Origin: a virus
IMG/VR virus record: IMGVR_UViG_3300030406_002780
Coordinates: 1 to 38,450 of that record
Reading direction: 5' to 3' (one strand)
DNA: 38,450 nt
Shown: positions 16,852 through 26,767 of the stretch, in pieces
How the letters are laid out: each line of letters opens with the position of its first letter
How positions within the stretch are numbered: the first letter of the stretch is position 1
Notes under the pieces: generated by a model
The model's input: only the letters and a program-made list of their open reading frames with translations
Told to the model about the DNA's origin: nothing
Databases searched by the model: none
Program-made: the position numbers and the translations under genes

Positions 16852-17553
16852 TTATTTCCATATCATTGCTCTAATATATCCACTTGTAACATCTGTATTA
16901 GTCCCACTTCCATGAACTAATCTGAATATAGCCGTATCTCCAGTCCATATAGTTATAGTAGATGAGTTTACTAAATATGTTATTCCATGACTATGATTTT
17001 CTACTAACCCATGTAATGTGCCATGATATTCATCTTCTGCATTATCTTCAGAACAAAATAATTGAACTAATTTTGGCATTGCTCCAATATTATGAGTAAG
17101 GATTAATCCAGATGTAGTTCGAAGATGAGTGCTGTTATCTATAGCTTGCCATCCACTATCATAATCAGGTCTAGGTAAAACAAACTTATTGTTTTTTTCA
17201 TCAAACGTAGTTAAATTAGCTGTGCTATCACCGGTACTAGCATCGCTTTCAGCTAACTCTTCTATACTCTTTGGAGTAGTTTGTCTAATAGTATTTAACT
17301 TATCTTTAAACTTAATAAGGCTATTGCCTAGAGCAGGTACTTTCCAGCCTTCATCTGTCTTTACTTCAAAGCTGTATGTACCATCTGCGTTTCTCTGAGT
17401 CTTAATATCACCTGTTTTACCATCTTTATCAGATACTTCTGTTTCTGCAGATGAATTAACAGAGCTAGTAAGCTCATTTAAAACTTTTTCTATTTCCTGC
17501 AAAGATTTTTGTACATCTGCAAAAGAAGTTATTTTAGTGGTTATCTTAGCCAT
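16852..17553 (-). CDS. Short tail protein with coiled-coil N-terminus and beta C-terminal domain
   Basis: A 233-aa protein starting at TAATG on the stop of the giant tail protein. Residues 8-35 are helical (VQKSLQEIEKVLNELTSSVN) and could trimerise. The middle contains a DGTYSFEVKTDEGW-type segment. The C-terminal 100 residues begin DYDSGWQAI and continue with LTHNIGAMPKLVQLF and a regular alternation of beta strands, ending GYIRAMIWK. The phrase 'dsGW-ai ... H-lg-mPk ... ir-miW' is common in C-terminal beta domains of phage tail-spike and fibre proteins. A fibre tip, adaptor or receptor-contacting role is likely but not specific. Confidence 0.55.
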   Translation of the reverse strand: MAKITTKITSFADVQKSLQEIEKVLNELTSSVNSSAETEVSDKDGKTGDIKTQRNADGTYSFEVKTDEGWKVPALGNSLIKFKDKLNTIRQTTPKSIEELAESDASTGDSTANLTTFDEKNNKFVLPRPDYDSGWQAIDNSTHLRTTSGLILTHNIGAMPKLVQLFCSEDNAEDEYHGTLHGLVENHSHGITYLVNSSTITIWTGDTAIFRLVHGSGTNTDVTSGYIRAMIWK

Positions 17554-20500
17554 TATTTAGTACCTTTTCTTCTAAGTATTATACCAAACGAATCTATATT
17601 ATCTCTTACATTTTCTACTTTAAACTGTAACCATCTACCTTTTTTATTAGTACCTTTTATTTTATATACTGAGTCAGATGCACTATCACTAGAATATGTT
17701 ACATCTGCTGATGCTATATCTCCTGTACTAGTCTTAATAATTAGTTTGTCACTGCTTTCTACAAAACTACCACCTAAATTAATATTTTTTGACAAACCAT
17801 TTATCTTTACTTTATTAAATACTTTTGTAATAGAATCTTCACCAGCAGTTATTTTCTTACTAATCCATGTATAATCTCTAGCAGTACCACCACCTAAGTT
17901 TTCATATATCATATTATCAATAGGCCAATACACTTCACCTTTTTTACCTGTAAATGGTTTGCCTATTTTAGAGTTATATGCTAACTCCCATAAATCCCAT
18001 CTTTGACTAGATAGACTATATGCCCATATATATTGCCTAGCAATACTTTGTACTGTTTGATATATACTTGTTCCCAATATATTATCTTTAATAGAATCTA
18101 TATATTCAATATTAAATAATACACAATTCATAACTGAATTATATGTAACATAAGGAATGCTATTTGAGTTAGTAACTACATGTTCCCAACTTACATCTTT
18201 TATATTATCGCTACCTACAAATATTTCTTCTGTATTTCCACCTTTTTGTATAGATTGTGATATTTTTACAGGAGCCTGTCCATTATGCATATAAGCACCT
18301 GTTTTATGAGCGAAAAACATGCCATATTCGGTAACAATCACACTATCCTTACCTGAACATCCAACTCCTTCATAAATGTCTTCTATAGCTAAATTTTGTT
18401 GATTTATTCTATATATGTTATTATTGTCAAATGCATATAACCTGCCATTAAAATTAGCAAGTGCAGTAGGTTTTGATTTTAATACTAAAAAATCATTTAC
18501 ATAATCAAATATACTATACATGCCAGGCTTTGACCTAAATATCATATTAGATGCATTTTTTATTTTAGAATGAGAACAATCTGCAGCAAATAAATAACCG
18601 TCTATTTCAGTAGATATACCATAGTTTAATTTAATTGTATCTAATATTTCTGACATGCCTGTTCTTGCTTCGTATGTAGCTCCTAGTTCGCCTTCATCAC
18701 CAAGTATATATTTATAATAATCTCCATCTTTACTCCAACCAGAATCAGTTGGTATTTGTTCTACCAATTTATAAAAATCATTTATAGAGTTTTTTCTGTA
18801 TAAACAAACAGCAGTTAACCTTCTACTTACTTCCTTTACTTTTAATGTAATTGATAACTTAGCTCTGCTTGATGTATCTTGAAACGACCAATTAGATTTA
18901 CTTAATGGCCCTTCTTGGTATCCATCATATATAAAAGATACTTTGTAATAATATCTTGTATTTTTAAGAAATACATCGCCTGATTGGTCTGCTAATGACG
19001 TAGGCGTTATAATTAATGATGACTCACCAAAGTTACTAAACCTATCTGCATCTAAAGTACTATCATATCTAGCTATATTAGCAGCAATATCACCTTTATC
19101 CCATTGTGCAAAACCTGCTCTTAACTCTCCCATTTGAGATTTAGATGCTGTACCTGCAATAAGCATTTCCCATTGATTTGTAGTTATAGTAGACTCAGTA
19201 CCATCATCTGTTGTATCAGAATTTTCTATATCAAAATCATTTGTATTTACAGATGTAATAATATATGTACCATCATGTTGTGCTCTTGCTCCATTTGCAG
19301 TTACAACATCTCCAGCATTTAATAAATGACTCGATGTCGTAATTCTAATTTGAGAGTTTGTTGAACCTCCTGCATCTCCATCAAAATCTGTACCACTTGT
19401 AATATACGATTTAGTTTTTCTCATATCTAAACCACCAAAGTGTGTACTAATTAAAGGATTTGTCAAACTAACTGTTAATGGATTAGCAGCAGATGATTCA
19501 CTATTTTCAATCAATTCCCAAGTACCTGTCATAGTAGCTCCAGGGTCAGATATTGTACCAGATGTAAACGTATCTGGACCAGTAACTGTAACTTGATGCA
19601 CACCATCATTATAAGATGCTATAGACATACTTTTAAATCTAATTTTATCATTTGTAGTTAAATTGTGATGTCCTGTTGTTGTACATATAGGAGTTCCTGC
19701 TGAGCTTACACTTATATCTCCTGTACCTGCAAATACAGGTTCTGCTAATGTTGGGTCTCCAATCAATGCATTACCTAAACCCTGTCTTAGTTCTGTTTGT
19801 TTATGTAATCTTATTGGAGCTGTACATGCTAATGAATGTTTCCATATCCAAAACTCATCATCTGCTGCAGGAGCATTACCAAAAGGATAATGAACTGCGA
19901 CAAACATATCATCAGTAGTAGTGTCTCCTGCTTTTTCAGAACCTATTATATATCTAGTTTCCATACTGCCAGTTACAGAATCTTTTACTGTTATACATAA
20001 ACCTACAAGAGAATTAGTTTTATCTCTATAAAAAGAACCTGCTTCAAATAAATCAGAGTTTATACCCATAAAATCATTCCCACCTAACTGTACAACTGGG
20101 TGATTAGTAGCATCTCTTGTTATATTTTTAGTAGTTGCATCAGAAGTTATATATGCATCTACTTTTCCAGCACAACATATTTCAAATGAATCTCCATCAT
20201 TCCAATAATTTGTATCTCTACTATCTCCTTCTATAATAGGTTCTTGTGAAGCAATATCGGGAAACATAAATCCTAAATCACACATGTATACATTAGAACG
20301 TAACTCTGTATCTCCTTTTATAGGGGCTGTTATAAAACATTTGCTTGCAAAATGATTTTTATATCCTGATGCATTGTTTTCATTGTAATGTATTTTACTA
20401 CTTTGAGATTCATGATATACATTGTTTGGCCAAGAAGGCATATCTATAAACAAACCATTACCTTCTAATAAATTAAAGAAATCTTCATTATCCATTTCAA

Positions 20501-23500
20501 ACGGACGCATCATTATTCCGCCTCTAAAATTTAACTTTTCATGTTTCCACACACATCCAGGATTTACATTTTTATCACCTTGATTTTCTGATGTTTTTGG
20601 TCCACCCCAATATGCAGCAGGTGTCATAAATGTTTTTGTATAATGACCAGAAGCTGGCCCTGCTGTAAAAATACTACTATTTAATTTGTCATTTTCATCA
20701 AAAGACCAATGATGCGCTAATTCATTATTTAATATTCCACCTGTGCTTAATCCTAATGAAATATGTATAGAATATGGATGTAAATTACCAGTAGTATCTA
20801 TACTACCGCTATCAACATTTACTCTAACTGTATTAGCACTTGGGTCAATAAGTGTTATAGTTGCAGCTAAATCAGTAGCAGTATTACCATTATCAAGCCA
20901 TATAGTATCTCCAACTTCTAACGTAGTTAAATCATATGTAGAATGAGATATAGTTAAATCTGTTTGAGTTGTAGCAGCAGCAGCTTTGCCAGTCCATGCA
21001 TATACTTCTTTTGGCTGATAATCACCATAATGAGTATCTGTAGATACAAATATACATTTATTAACATTCATGTATTCAGGAGCATCTTCATGAGGTCCAT
21101 CTCCAAATCTACCTATAAAATAATCATCACCACTTTTATCCATACGTCCATGTAATCTTCCCCAATGTCTATACCATTTACCAGATTCTAATCCACCTAG
21201 TAAACCTACAGCATGTCCACAAACCCTTTGATTTAATCTTCCATATGGACCAGTTTTATATGTTTCGCCTGTATCTGTTATAGATTTAGTTGATGGTACT
21301 ACTACTCCTGTACCATCTAATACACCATCTCCATCATTATCTGCTATTTGAAACAATGCATACTTACCAATAACTATAGAAGGCATTCCTTCTTCTGCTT
21401 CATAACCTACATTATAACCAAAATTAATATAAGGTTTGTCATAATATGGTGTTGCTAATGGACCTGAAGTCCCATTACTTGTATGATTAGCATCCCTGTA
21501 AACAGATAATCTTGATAGTTTATGTTTGTTATCATCATCATCATAGTAATGATAAAAATATGAACGAGGGTCTTGCCTTTTACCTGGACCAGCATTAAAT
21601 TTATGACCACCTGTAGTAAACCTAGATTGAGTTCTAGTTACAACTGTAGTAGGTGGAGTTCTGTCTGCACAATATAAAACATCTGGTCCATCTGTATTTG
21701 ATGTTTGTGTTCTTCCACAGAATAAAAACCTATCACCTTCTGAAAACCCAGTATCACCAGTGCTTCTAGACTGAACCCATAATCTTGTGTCAAACATATT
21801 AGTAGTTATTTGTTCATTATCATTCATATCTTCATTATAAATATAAGTAGCAGTAGTTCCTTTAGTTTCTAGTATATCAGACAATACTCCAGAATGTGTT
21901 ATTGTTGGACTGCTTTCAGCAGCAATTCCTCCAAACACTTCATCAGTTCCATTAACATCACCATTAATATTATCGTTACTCCATTTAAATGATTTAAATA
22001 CAAGGTCAATATCTGCATTTTGTACTAACTTACTAGTTGTCCATTCATTATATTTTTTCATAACATCTATAACTATAATTTCATTAGATATTCCTGATAA
22101 TGCATATATTTTACCACCACCATTTTCACTAGCGCCTGTACCAGGTGTTGCTCCACCTGTACCTTTATTATAAAATGTACATATAGATGTTATACTTGTT
22201 GATATAGGTAAAGATTTTTCTATTTTACCTTTTGGATAAGAACTATCTATATCACTAGCAGCATCATTAATTCTTGTATCTGGCCATATTCTATATATAG
22301 CTGCTTCTCCATCTTTTATCCCATAATAATAATATGGTCTAAAACTTATAAGACCAATATTATCTTGAGTTCCTCCACCATTAAAAAGATTTGTAGAAGG
22401 ATGTTTGTCTAATGTATCTAATCTTTCACATAGAAAAAAAGTAGAAGTGCTTGTATTAGTAACTACCCAAACTCCTGCACCTTCCCAACTGTTATCAGAA
22501 TCCATCCATTCTCTAACAATTATATTATCACCAACATTTAAAATACCTGCATGTGTAAATGTAACTTTTAAATCTCCAGATTGCCTTTCTGCTACTACTC
22601 TTTCGTATTCACCAGCAAGACATACTTTTGATAATGTACCTATAGATTGTTCATCATATGTATGTACAGTATCTTCATCCTGATACAATTCATTCTCATA
22701 TGATTTGCCAAACAATGTATGGTTTATATACCCAAGCCATTGAGGAGCAGTACTTTCTTTACTACCTCCTAATCCTATATGTAACTCTCTATTGTTTGCT
22801 ATAAATGTAGCACTTTTAGAAGTTATATTTTGTGTAGCATTGTTAGATAATGACCAAGTTTGCAGTTCAGGTTTATTTGTAAAATAACCATCATTGTCAA
22901 ACACATTAGAAAACACTTTTAATCTATTTTGTAATGAATCATATGCTGCTAATTGATTTATATCTCCATTATTTAATATTGCAGTAGTGTCTAACAATGA
23001 TTGTTTAGTATCTACACAAACAAATGTTTTTTCTGTTAAGCTTGTTAAATCTAAATATATGTATTTACCATTTTGCCCACGTGATGCTAAAGCTATTTCA
23101 ACATCTGTTAAAAATTCTTGCCCTTTAGGAGCAGAAAAAACAATATTAAATCTTCTCCATACATTATCTAAACCACTTATTGTAGCTTCATCTCCTGAAA
23201 CATTTTGAGCTACATCATTATTAGGTTTTTCTAAATCTGCAAAATTAATCCATCTATCTTCTTGCATTACATCATTTACATCAGAACCATAACCATTTTT
23301 TAAATCATCGCTATTTTTTATCCAAGTTCCATTAGATGTAATATATCCTCCATTAAATTGTATAGATAATGCTCCTATACCACCATCATTATTATCTTGA
23401 GCATAAAATGATAAGTTGTAAGAAGTATTCTTTTTTAATAATGATTTATCTACACTTTGACTTATACTATGATTAACACATTTACTTATTGTTATTGGAG

Positions 23501-25436
23501 TACTTGTTCCATCATGAGCAATTATAGTACTTTCTAAAGCTCCTCTTATAACAGTTATTTTTTTATTTTCCACTGTTAAAACTATCATATACTCATTGCC
23601 TAATTTTATAATATCATTTTTAGCTAACAATTGACTTGCATCTGTATTTAAAAATAAATTATTATCATTTAAATTAGCAGATAAAGTATTGCCAAATGTT
23701 AAATTAAAAACAGTAACGTATTCAGATGTTACCTTTACATATGAATCTGCTGCTTGATAAGGATATAATAAAGCTGATTTATCAGTTGTACCTCCTAAAT
23801 CTATATGAGCATTACTTGTATCCCAATATCCTCCTGAAGATACATATAAAACATTACTATTAGTATCATTAGGGCTATACCCTATAACATTGTTTACAAG
23901 ATTATTGTCTGCACCAGTTACAATTTCTCTATAACATTTATGTGCCCAATCGTTTATTTTGTACTCAACACTAGCTCCTACTGTTTGAGTAGTAGATGAT
24001 ACTGAATGATGCAGTGTATGATTTTTTAATAAATTAGATTCATAAAACAAATTACCTGTACTATATGCAGACAAATCAGTAGGAGCATCTTTTAATGTAA
24101 CTACTAAATTGCTAGATACTACTTCTTTTTTTAATATTTCTGTAGAAAACCCTGTATTTGCTTGAGATGCTTGGTCGTGATAAAATGTTATTCTATCTCC
24201 TTCTTTAAAGTTTTTTAATACTCCACCTAGGCTTGCAGAATTTTCACCATTAAATGTAACAGTTTTATTTTTATTGTCAAATACTACTGCATGGTTTGAC
24301 AATGATAACAAACCATTGTTTTCTTTATCTCCATCATTAGAACTTAAAATTAAACTAGCATTATTACCATTAATATTATTACCAGAATATTCAGACCAAT
24401 TACCTAATTCTGCTGTAAACTTTTTAGTAGATATTTGCACGCTATCTATTGTTTGTTTATTTGCATATACAAAATAAGTATTAGCTGCGTAAGATGCTTT
24501 ACTTGTTCCAAAACATCCTCTTTCTATATTAACATCTGTTTCTGTAAATCCAGATACACGTATTATTTCTTGACCTGTATAATTACCAGTGCTTAATGAA
24601 AAATAATCACCTTCTTCTAATAATTCATTTAATGTACTTAAGTTATCAGTTAATGTTAATATATTACTATTTGCTGAAACGCTTATTCTTGTAGTAGTAT
24701 GTCCATTAGTACCATTTTCTATAGCAGATTTTATTTGAGCTGCTATATTATCATTTCCTGTTACTCCATTTATTTGTATACAAACATTACTACCTATCAA
24801 ATTACCTGTAGCTGTACCTCCACCTGTATCTACTTCATATCTTATAACTTTTCCATCTGCCGATGTTATATCAAAATGCCCACCATCTGCTGGTGTGCCA
24901 CTTACTGTTATAGTTCCTTCTCCATTAGTAATGCCTGTAAAAGCAACATTGCTAATTGTTCCAGCAGTTATTGCATTTGTTTTACTTAAAAAAGATATAG
25001 ATGTATCATTTATTCCAATAGCATCTAATTTAAGTGTGTAATTTGCAGAATTGTTTAAAACTTTTTCATAAAAAGGTTGAGGGTTTGACAATATTAAAGT
25101 CTCTTTTATACCTTTAGTTCCAATAAAAGATATTTTTGTTTTTGCTTGTTTATTTAAAGCATCAATATTATTAAAAAAATATGGATTTACTGAATTAAAT
25201 GAAGTTTGTACATTTTCACCAATATCATTAAAAGATATAGGGTCTATTATATCTAACTCACTATCATCGCTAGAAAATACATATTTGTCAGACATAATAG
25301 AATTTAATATTCCATTTTCAGATAATGGATTTACATTTAATGAATACGTTGCCGCATCATCAGGTATATCTTTTTCTGATACATTTAATATTGTTCCTAA
25401 ATTAAAATTTTTTATTTCTTTTAATTGCTTAGGCAT
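17553..25436 (-). CDS. Giant nozzle-like tail protein, 2,627 aa
   Basis: The N-terminus (IKNFNLGTILN, then IPDDAATYSLNVNPLSENG) and the last about 500 residues (from about 2130: KNTRYYYKVSFIYDGYQEGP, later NGRLYAFDNNNIYRI, GVGCSGKDSVIVTEYGMFF and SQRWDLWEL) look like the beta-propeller tail-nozzle proteins of podoviruses (T7 gp12 or P22 gp10 type). Between them lies a beta-rich insertion of about 2,000 residues. It contains a CBM4/9-like jelly roll (about 660-805, NTSYNLSFYAQ ... WRRFNIVFSAP ... YIYLDLTSL), repeated small beta modules (about 960, 1915 and 2030), and a DNDGDGVLDG calcium-type loop (about 1364). It has about 24 cysteines. Probable role: sealing the tail and binding the host surface. 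An alternative is a baseplate-hub protein of another tail type. Confidence 0.55.
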   Translation of the reverse strand: MPKQLKEIKNFNLGTILNVSEKDIPDDAATYSLNVNPLSENGILNSIMSDKYVFSSDDSELDIIDPISFNDIGENVQTSFNSVNPYFFNNIDALNKQAKTKISFIGTKGIKETLILSNPQPFYEKVLNNSANYTLKLDAIGINDTSISFLSKTNAITAGTISNVAFTGITNGEGTITVSGTPADGGHFDITSADGKVIRYEVDTGGGTATGNLIGSNVCIQINGVTGNDNIAAQIKSAIENGTNGHTTTRISVSANSNILTLTDNLSTLNELLEEGDYFSLSTGNYTGQEIIRVSGFTETDVNIERGCFGTSKASYAANTYFVYANKQTIDSVQISTKKFTAELGNWSEYSGNNINGNNASLILSSNDGDKENNGLLSLSNHAVVFDNKNKTVTFNGENSASLGGVLKNFKEGDRITFYHDQASQANTGFSTEILKKEVVSSNLVVTLKDAPTDLSAYSTGNLFYESNLLKNHTLHHSVSSTTQTVGASVEYKINDWAHKCYREIVTGADNNLVNNVIGYSPNDTNSNVLYVSSGGYWDTSNAHIDLGGTTDKSALLYPYQAADSYVKVTSEYVTVFNLTFGNTLSANLNDNNLFLNTDASQLLAKNDIIKLGNEYMIVLTVENKKITVIRGALESTIIAHDGTSTPITISKCVNHSISQSVDKSLLKKNTSYNLSFYAQDNNDGGIGALSIQFNGGYITSNGTWIKNSDDLKNGYGSDVNDVMQEDRWINFADLEKPNNDVAQNVSGDEATISGLDNVWRRFNIVFSAPKGQEFLTDVEIALASRGQNGKYIYLDLTSLTEKTFVCVDTKQSLLDTTAILNNGDINQLAAYDSLQNRLKVFSNVFDNDGYFTNKPELQTWSLSNNATQNITSKSATFIANNRELHIGLGGSKESTAPQWLGYINHTLFGKSYENELYQDEDTVHTYDEQSIGTLSKVCLAGEYERVVAERQSGDLKVTFTHAGILNVGDNIIVREWMDSDNSWEGAGVWVVTNTSTSTFFLCERLDTLDKHPSTNLFNGGGTQDNIGLISFRPYYYYGIKDGEAAIYRIWPDTRINDAASDIDSSYPKGKIEKSLPISTSITSICTFYNKGTGGATPGTGASENGGGKIYALSGISNEIIVIDVMKKYNEWTTSKLVQNADIDLVFKSFKWSNDNINGDVNGTDEVFGGIAAESSPTITHSGVLSDILETKGTTATYIYNEDMNDNEQITTNMFDTRLWVQSRSTGDTGFSEGDRFLFCGRTQTSNTDGPDVLYCADRTPPTTVVTRTQSRFTTGGHKFNAGPGKRQDPRSYFYHYYDDDDNKHKLSRLSVYRDANHTSNGTSGPLATPYYDKPYINFGYNVGYEAEEGMPSIVIGKYALFQIADNDGDGVLDGTGVVVPSTKSITDTGETYKTGPYGRLNQRVCGHAVGLLGGLESGKWYRHWGRLHGRMDKSGDDYFIGRFGDGPHEDAPEYMNVNKCIFVSTDTHYGDYQPKEVYAWTGKAAAATTQTDLTISHSTYDLTTLEVGDTIWLDNGNTATDLAATITLIDPSANTVRVNVDSGSIDTTGNLHPYSIHISLGLSTGGILNNELAHHWSFDENDKLNSSIFTAGPASGHYTKTFMTPAAYWGGPKTSENQGDKNVNPGCVWKHEKLNFRGGIMMRPFEMDNEDFFNLLEGNGLFIDMPSWPNNVYHESQSSKIHYNENNASGYKNHFASKCFITAPIKGDTELRSNVYMCDLGFMFPDIASQEPIIEGDSRDTNYWNDGDSFEICCAGKVDAYITSDATTKNITRDATNHPVVQLGGNDFMGINSDLFEAGSFYRDKTNSLVGLCITVKDSVTGSMETRYIIGSEKAGDTTTDDMFVAVHYPFGNAPAADDEFWIWKHSLACTAPIRLHKQTELRQGLGNALIGDPTLAEPVFAGTGDISVSSAGTPICTTTGHHNLTTNDKIRFKSMSIASYNDGVHQVTVTGPDTFTSGTISDPGATMTGTWELIENSESSAANPLTVSLTNPLISTHFGGLDMRKTKSYITSGTDFDGDAGGSTNSQIRITTSSHLLNAGDVVTANGARAQHDGTYIITSVNTNDFDIENSDTTDDGTESTITTNQWEMLIAGTASKSQMGELRAGFAQWDKGDIAANIARYDSTLDADRFSNFGESSLIITPTSLADQSGDVFLKNTRYYYKVSFIYDGYQEGPLSKSNWSFQDTSSRAKLSITLKVKEVSRRLTAVCLYRKNSINDFYKLVEQIPTDSGWSKDGDYYKYILGDEGELGATYEARTGMSEILDTIKLNYGISTEIDGYLFAADCSHSKIKNASNMIFRSKPGMYSIFDYVNDFLVLKSKPTALANFNGRLYAFDNNNIYRINQQNLAIEDIYEGVGCSGKDSVIVTEYGMFFAHKTGAYMHNGQAPVKISQSIQKGGNTEEIFVGSDNIKDVSWEHVVTNSNSIPYVTYNSVMNCVLFNIEYIDSIKDNILGTSIYQTVQSIARQYIWAYSLSSQRWDLWELAYNSKIGKPFTGKKGEVYWPIDNMIYENLGGGTARDYTWISKKITAGEDSITKVFNKVKINGLSKNINLGGSFVESSDKLIIKTSTGDIASADVTYSSDSASDSVYKIKGTNKKGRWLQFKVENVRDNIDSFGIILRRKGTK

Positions 25437-25503
25437 AAACCCATTTTACCTTTCTAGAAGATGTCCAATAATCTTCTGGTATTGTTATTTTATATATTAC
25501 CAT
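25429..25503 (-). CDS. Possible 24-aa peptide
   Basis: ATG 25503 is preceded by GGGGAG at about nine bases and reads MVIYKITIPEDYWTSSRKV plus five more residues. It overlaps the end of the phosphoesterase gene and the start of the giant tail gene. The good ribosome binding site and bridging position suggest a translated leader or coupling peptide, but it is too short to confirm by sequence alone. Confidence 0.3.
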   Translation of the reverse strand: MVIYKITIPEDYWTSSRKVKWVYA

Positions 25504-26275
25504 CTATCAACTCTCCCCATAATGTTGTTTTACCATCTACTATTTGTATTACATCTACAGTAAATCTACCACCATAATAGTAATCAACTATTGCAAAAGC
25601 ATGTGACCATTTATGTTTTCTACCACCAAGCCAGTTATTTTTTTCACTACTCATATCTTTTAAACAACCTAATGACCATGCGCTTTTAGGACCATCCATA
25701 TGCGTAACACTATCTTGTTGCAGGGAATGATGATGACCATACATTATATTGGCACCTAGTTGTCTTAGATGATTCTTGGCATGAAATTGCCCGCCAAAAT
25801 GGTGCCCATGATAAAAATAGAGCTTTCCTATTTTTAGATACTTACCAGGCTTATGGTATTTGTATCCTCGTTCTTTGAACTTACAGGCATGTTCAAAACG
25901 ATATTGTTTTAAGTAAGGATGCTCATCTACGAATCTATCTAACCATTCATCATGATTCCCTGCACATATATGTCTTTCATTGCAGTTAACCTTATCTAAC
26001 GATTTATCTATTATGTCAAGTAGCTCATTTACGCCTTCAATATCTTTATCTACTCTTGGCAATATATACTCTAAAGGCGGTTTCTTTTTTCTTTTCCATT
26101 GCCAGTGGGATACACTCCCAAACTCTCCTAAGTCACCTAAATCAACATATATATTAGGTTTGACTATTTCTATTGCTTTACATACGACATTAATTGCAGC
26201 TTTATCATGTATAGGCGCATGTTTATCTGGAGTAACTATAGCACGCTTTAGTACTCCGTTTTTTTGTTTCTTCAT
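25490..26275 (-). CDS. Calcineurin-like metallophosphoesterase
   Basis: A 261-aa protein with the standard metallophosphoesterase motifs in order: D17-x-H19 (TPDKHAP), GD-x2-E (DLGDLGE, D48), GNHDE (106-110), YHGHH (155-159) and GHHH (180-183). These bind two metal ions. Members hydrolyse phosphodiesters or phosphomonoesters in nucleic acids, nucleotides or proteins; the substrate here is unknown. The usual second-motif Asp is E51 here. It starts at ATG 26275 with TTAGGAG and lies inside the virion operon, between the small membrane genes and the giant tail gene. It is expressed with late genes, so a role in host nucleic-acid breakdown or a virion-associated enzyme is possible. Confidence 0.85.
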   Translation of the reverse strand: MKKQKNGVLKRAIVTPDKHAPIHDKAAINVVCKAIEIVKPNIYVDLGDLGEFGSVSHWQWKRKKKPPLEYILPRVDKDIEGVNELLDIIDKSLDKVNCNERHICAGNHDEWLDRFVDEHPYLKQYRFEHACKFKERGYKYHKPGKYLKIGKLYFYHGHHFGGQFHAKNHLRQLGANIMYGHHHSLQQDSVTHMDGPKSAWSLGCLKDMSSEKNNWLGGRKHKWSHAFAIVDYYYGGRFTVDVIQIVDGKTTLWGELIDGNI

Positions 26276-26286
26276 TCAAAAAACTC

Positions 26287-26613
26287 CTAACTAAATTTAC
26301 TTTTAGGAAGGTATCCCCAATCTTTTGGATTAGTCCAATAGTCTTTAGCTTTTTGTAATTGTATCTCTGTTTTTTCTGGTTCATATTTTAAAAACATTTC
26401 ATTACAAGTTTCACACTCCCAAAGAAGGATGCCATTATCTGCACCCATTATTTCAACTCCTACTATTTCTTGACTATTGCATTCGTTACAAGTTAAAGGA
26501 CTTTTTGCATATATTAAAGATTGATTATTTACAATTTTATCTAATAATCTACCTGTTACTTTGTCAACCAAGTCTTCAACTAATATCATTCTAGTAGAGA
26601 GTTCTGTTATCAT
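26287..26613 (-). CDS. Zinc-ribbon protein of unknown function (108 aa)
   Basis: An N-terminal helical segment is followed by C42-x2-C45 (TCNECN) and C67-x2-C70 (ECETCNEMF), a classic zinc ribbon of the type found in small phage nucleic-acid-binding or transcription-factor-like proteins. The C-terminus is acidic and then Lys/Trp-containing (YWTNPKDWGYLPK). It starts at ATG 26613, one base after the preceding stop. Function unknown. Its place among late genes makes a late transcription or assembly factor conceivable. Confidence 0.65.
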   Translation of the reverse strand: MITELSTRMILVEDLVDKVTGRLLDKIVNNQSLIYAKSPLTCNECNSQEIVGVEIMGADNGILLWECETCNEMFLKYEPEKTEIQLQKAKDYWTNPKDWGYLPKSKFS

Positions 26614-26614
26614 T

Positions 26615-26767
26615 TTAGCTTAATTTATTTCTTACTTTTTTCCATACAACATTATCTAGTTTGTTTTTAGAGCTATTTACTAAATGGTCTCCTAGAGCCA
26701 CTACAATAGCTTTAATAACATCTTCGCTAAAAATACTTTTCATCATACCTATTAACAACTTTTTCAT
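26615..26767 (-). CDS. Small helical protein (50 aa)
   Basis: Reads MKKLLIGMMKSIF, then SEDVIKAIVVALGDHLVN and a basic tail ending KVRNKLS. ATG 26767 overlaps the previous stop (ATGA). A short amphipathic helix and a basic C-terminus suggest a membrane-peripheral or DNA-associated peptide in the lysis-type cassette. Its position and tight coupling support it as real; no family is recognised. Confidence 0.55.
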   Translation of the reverse strand: MKKLLIGMMKSIFSEDVIKAIVVALGDHLVNSSKNKLDNVVWKKVRNKLS

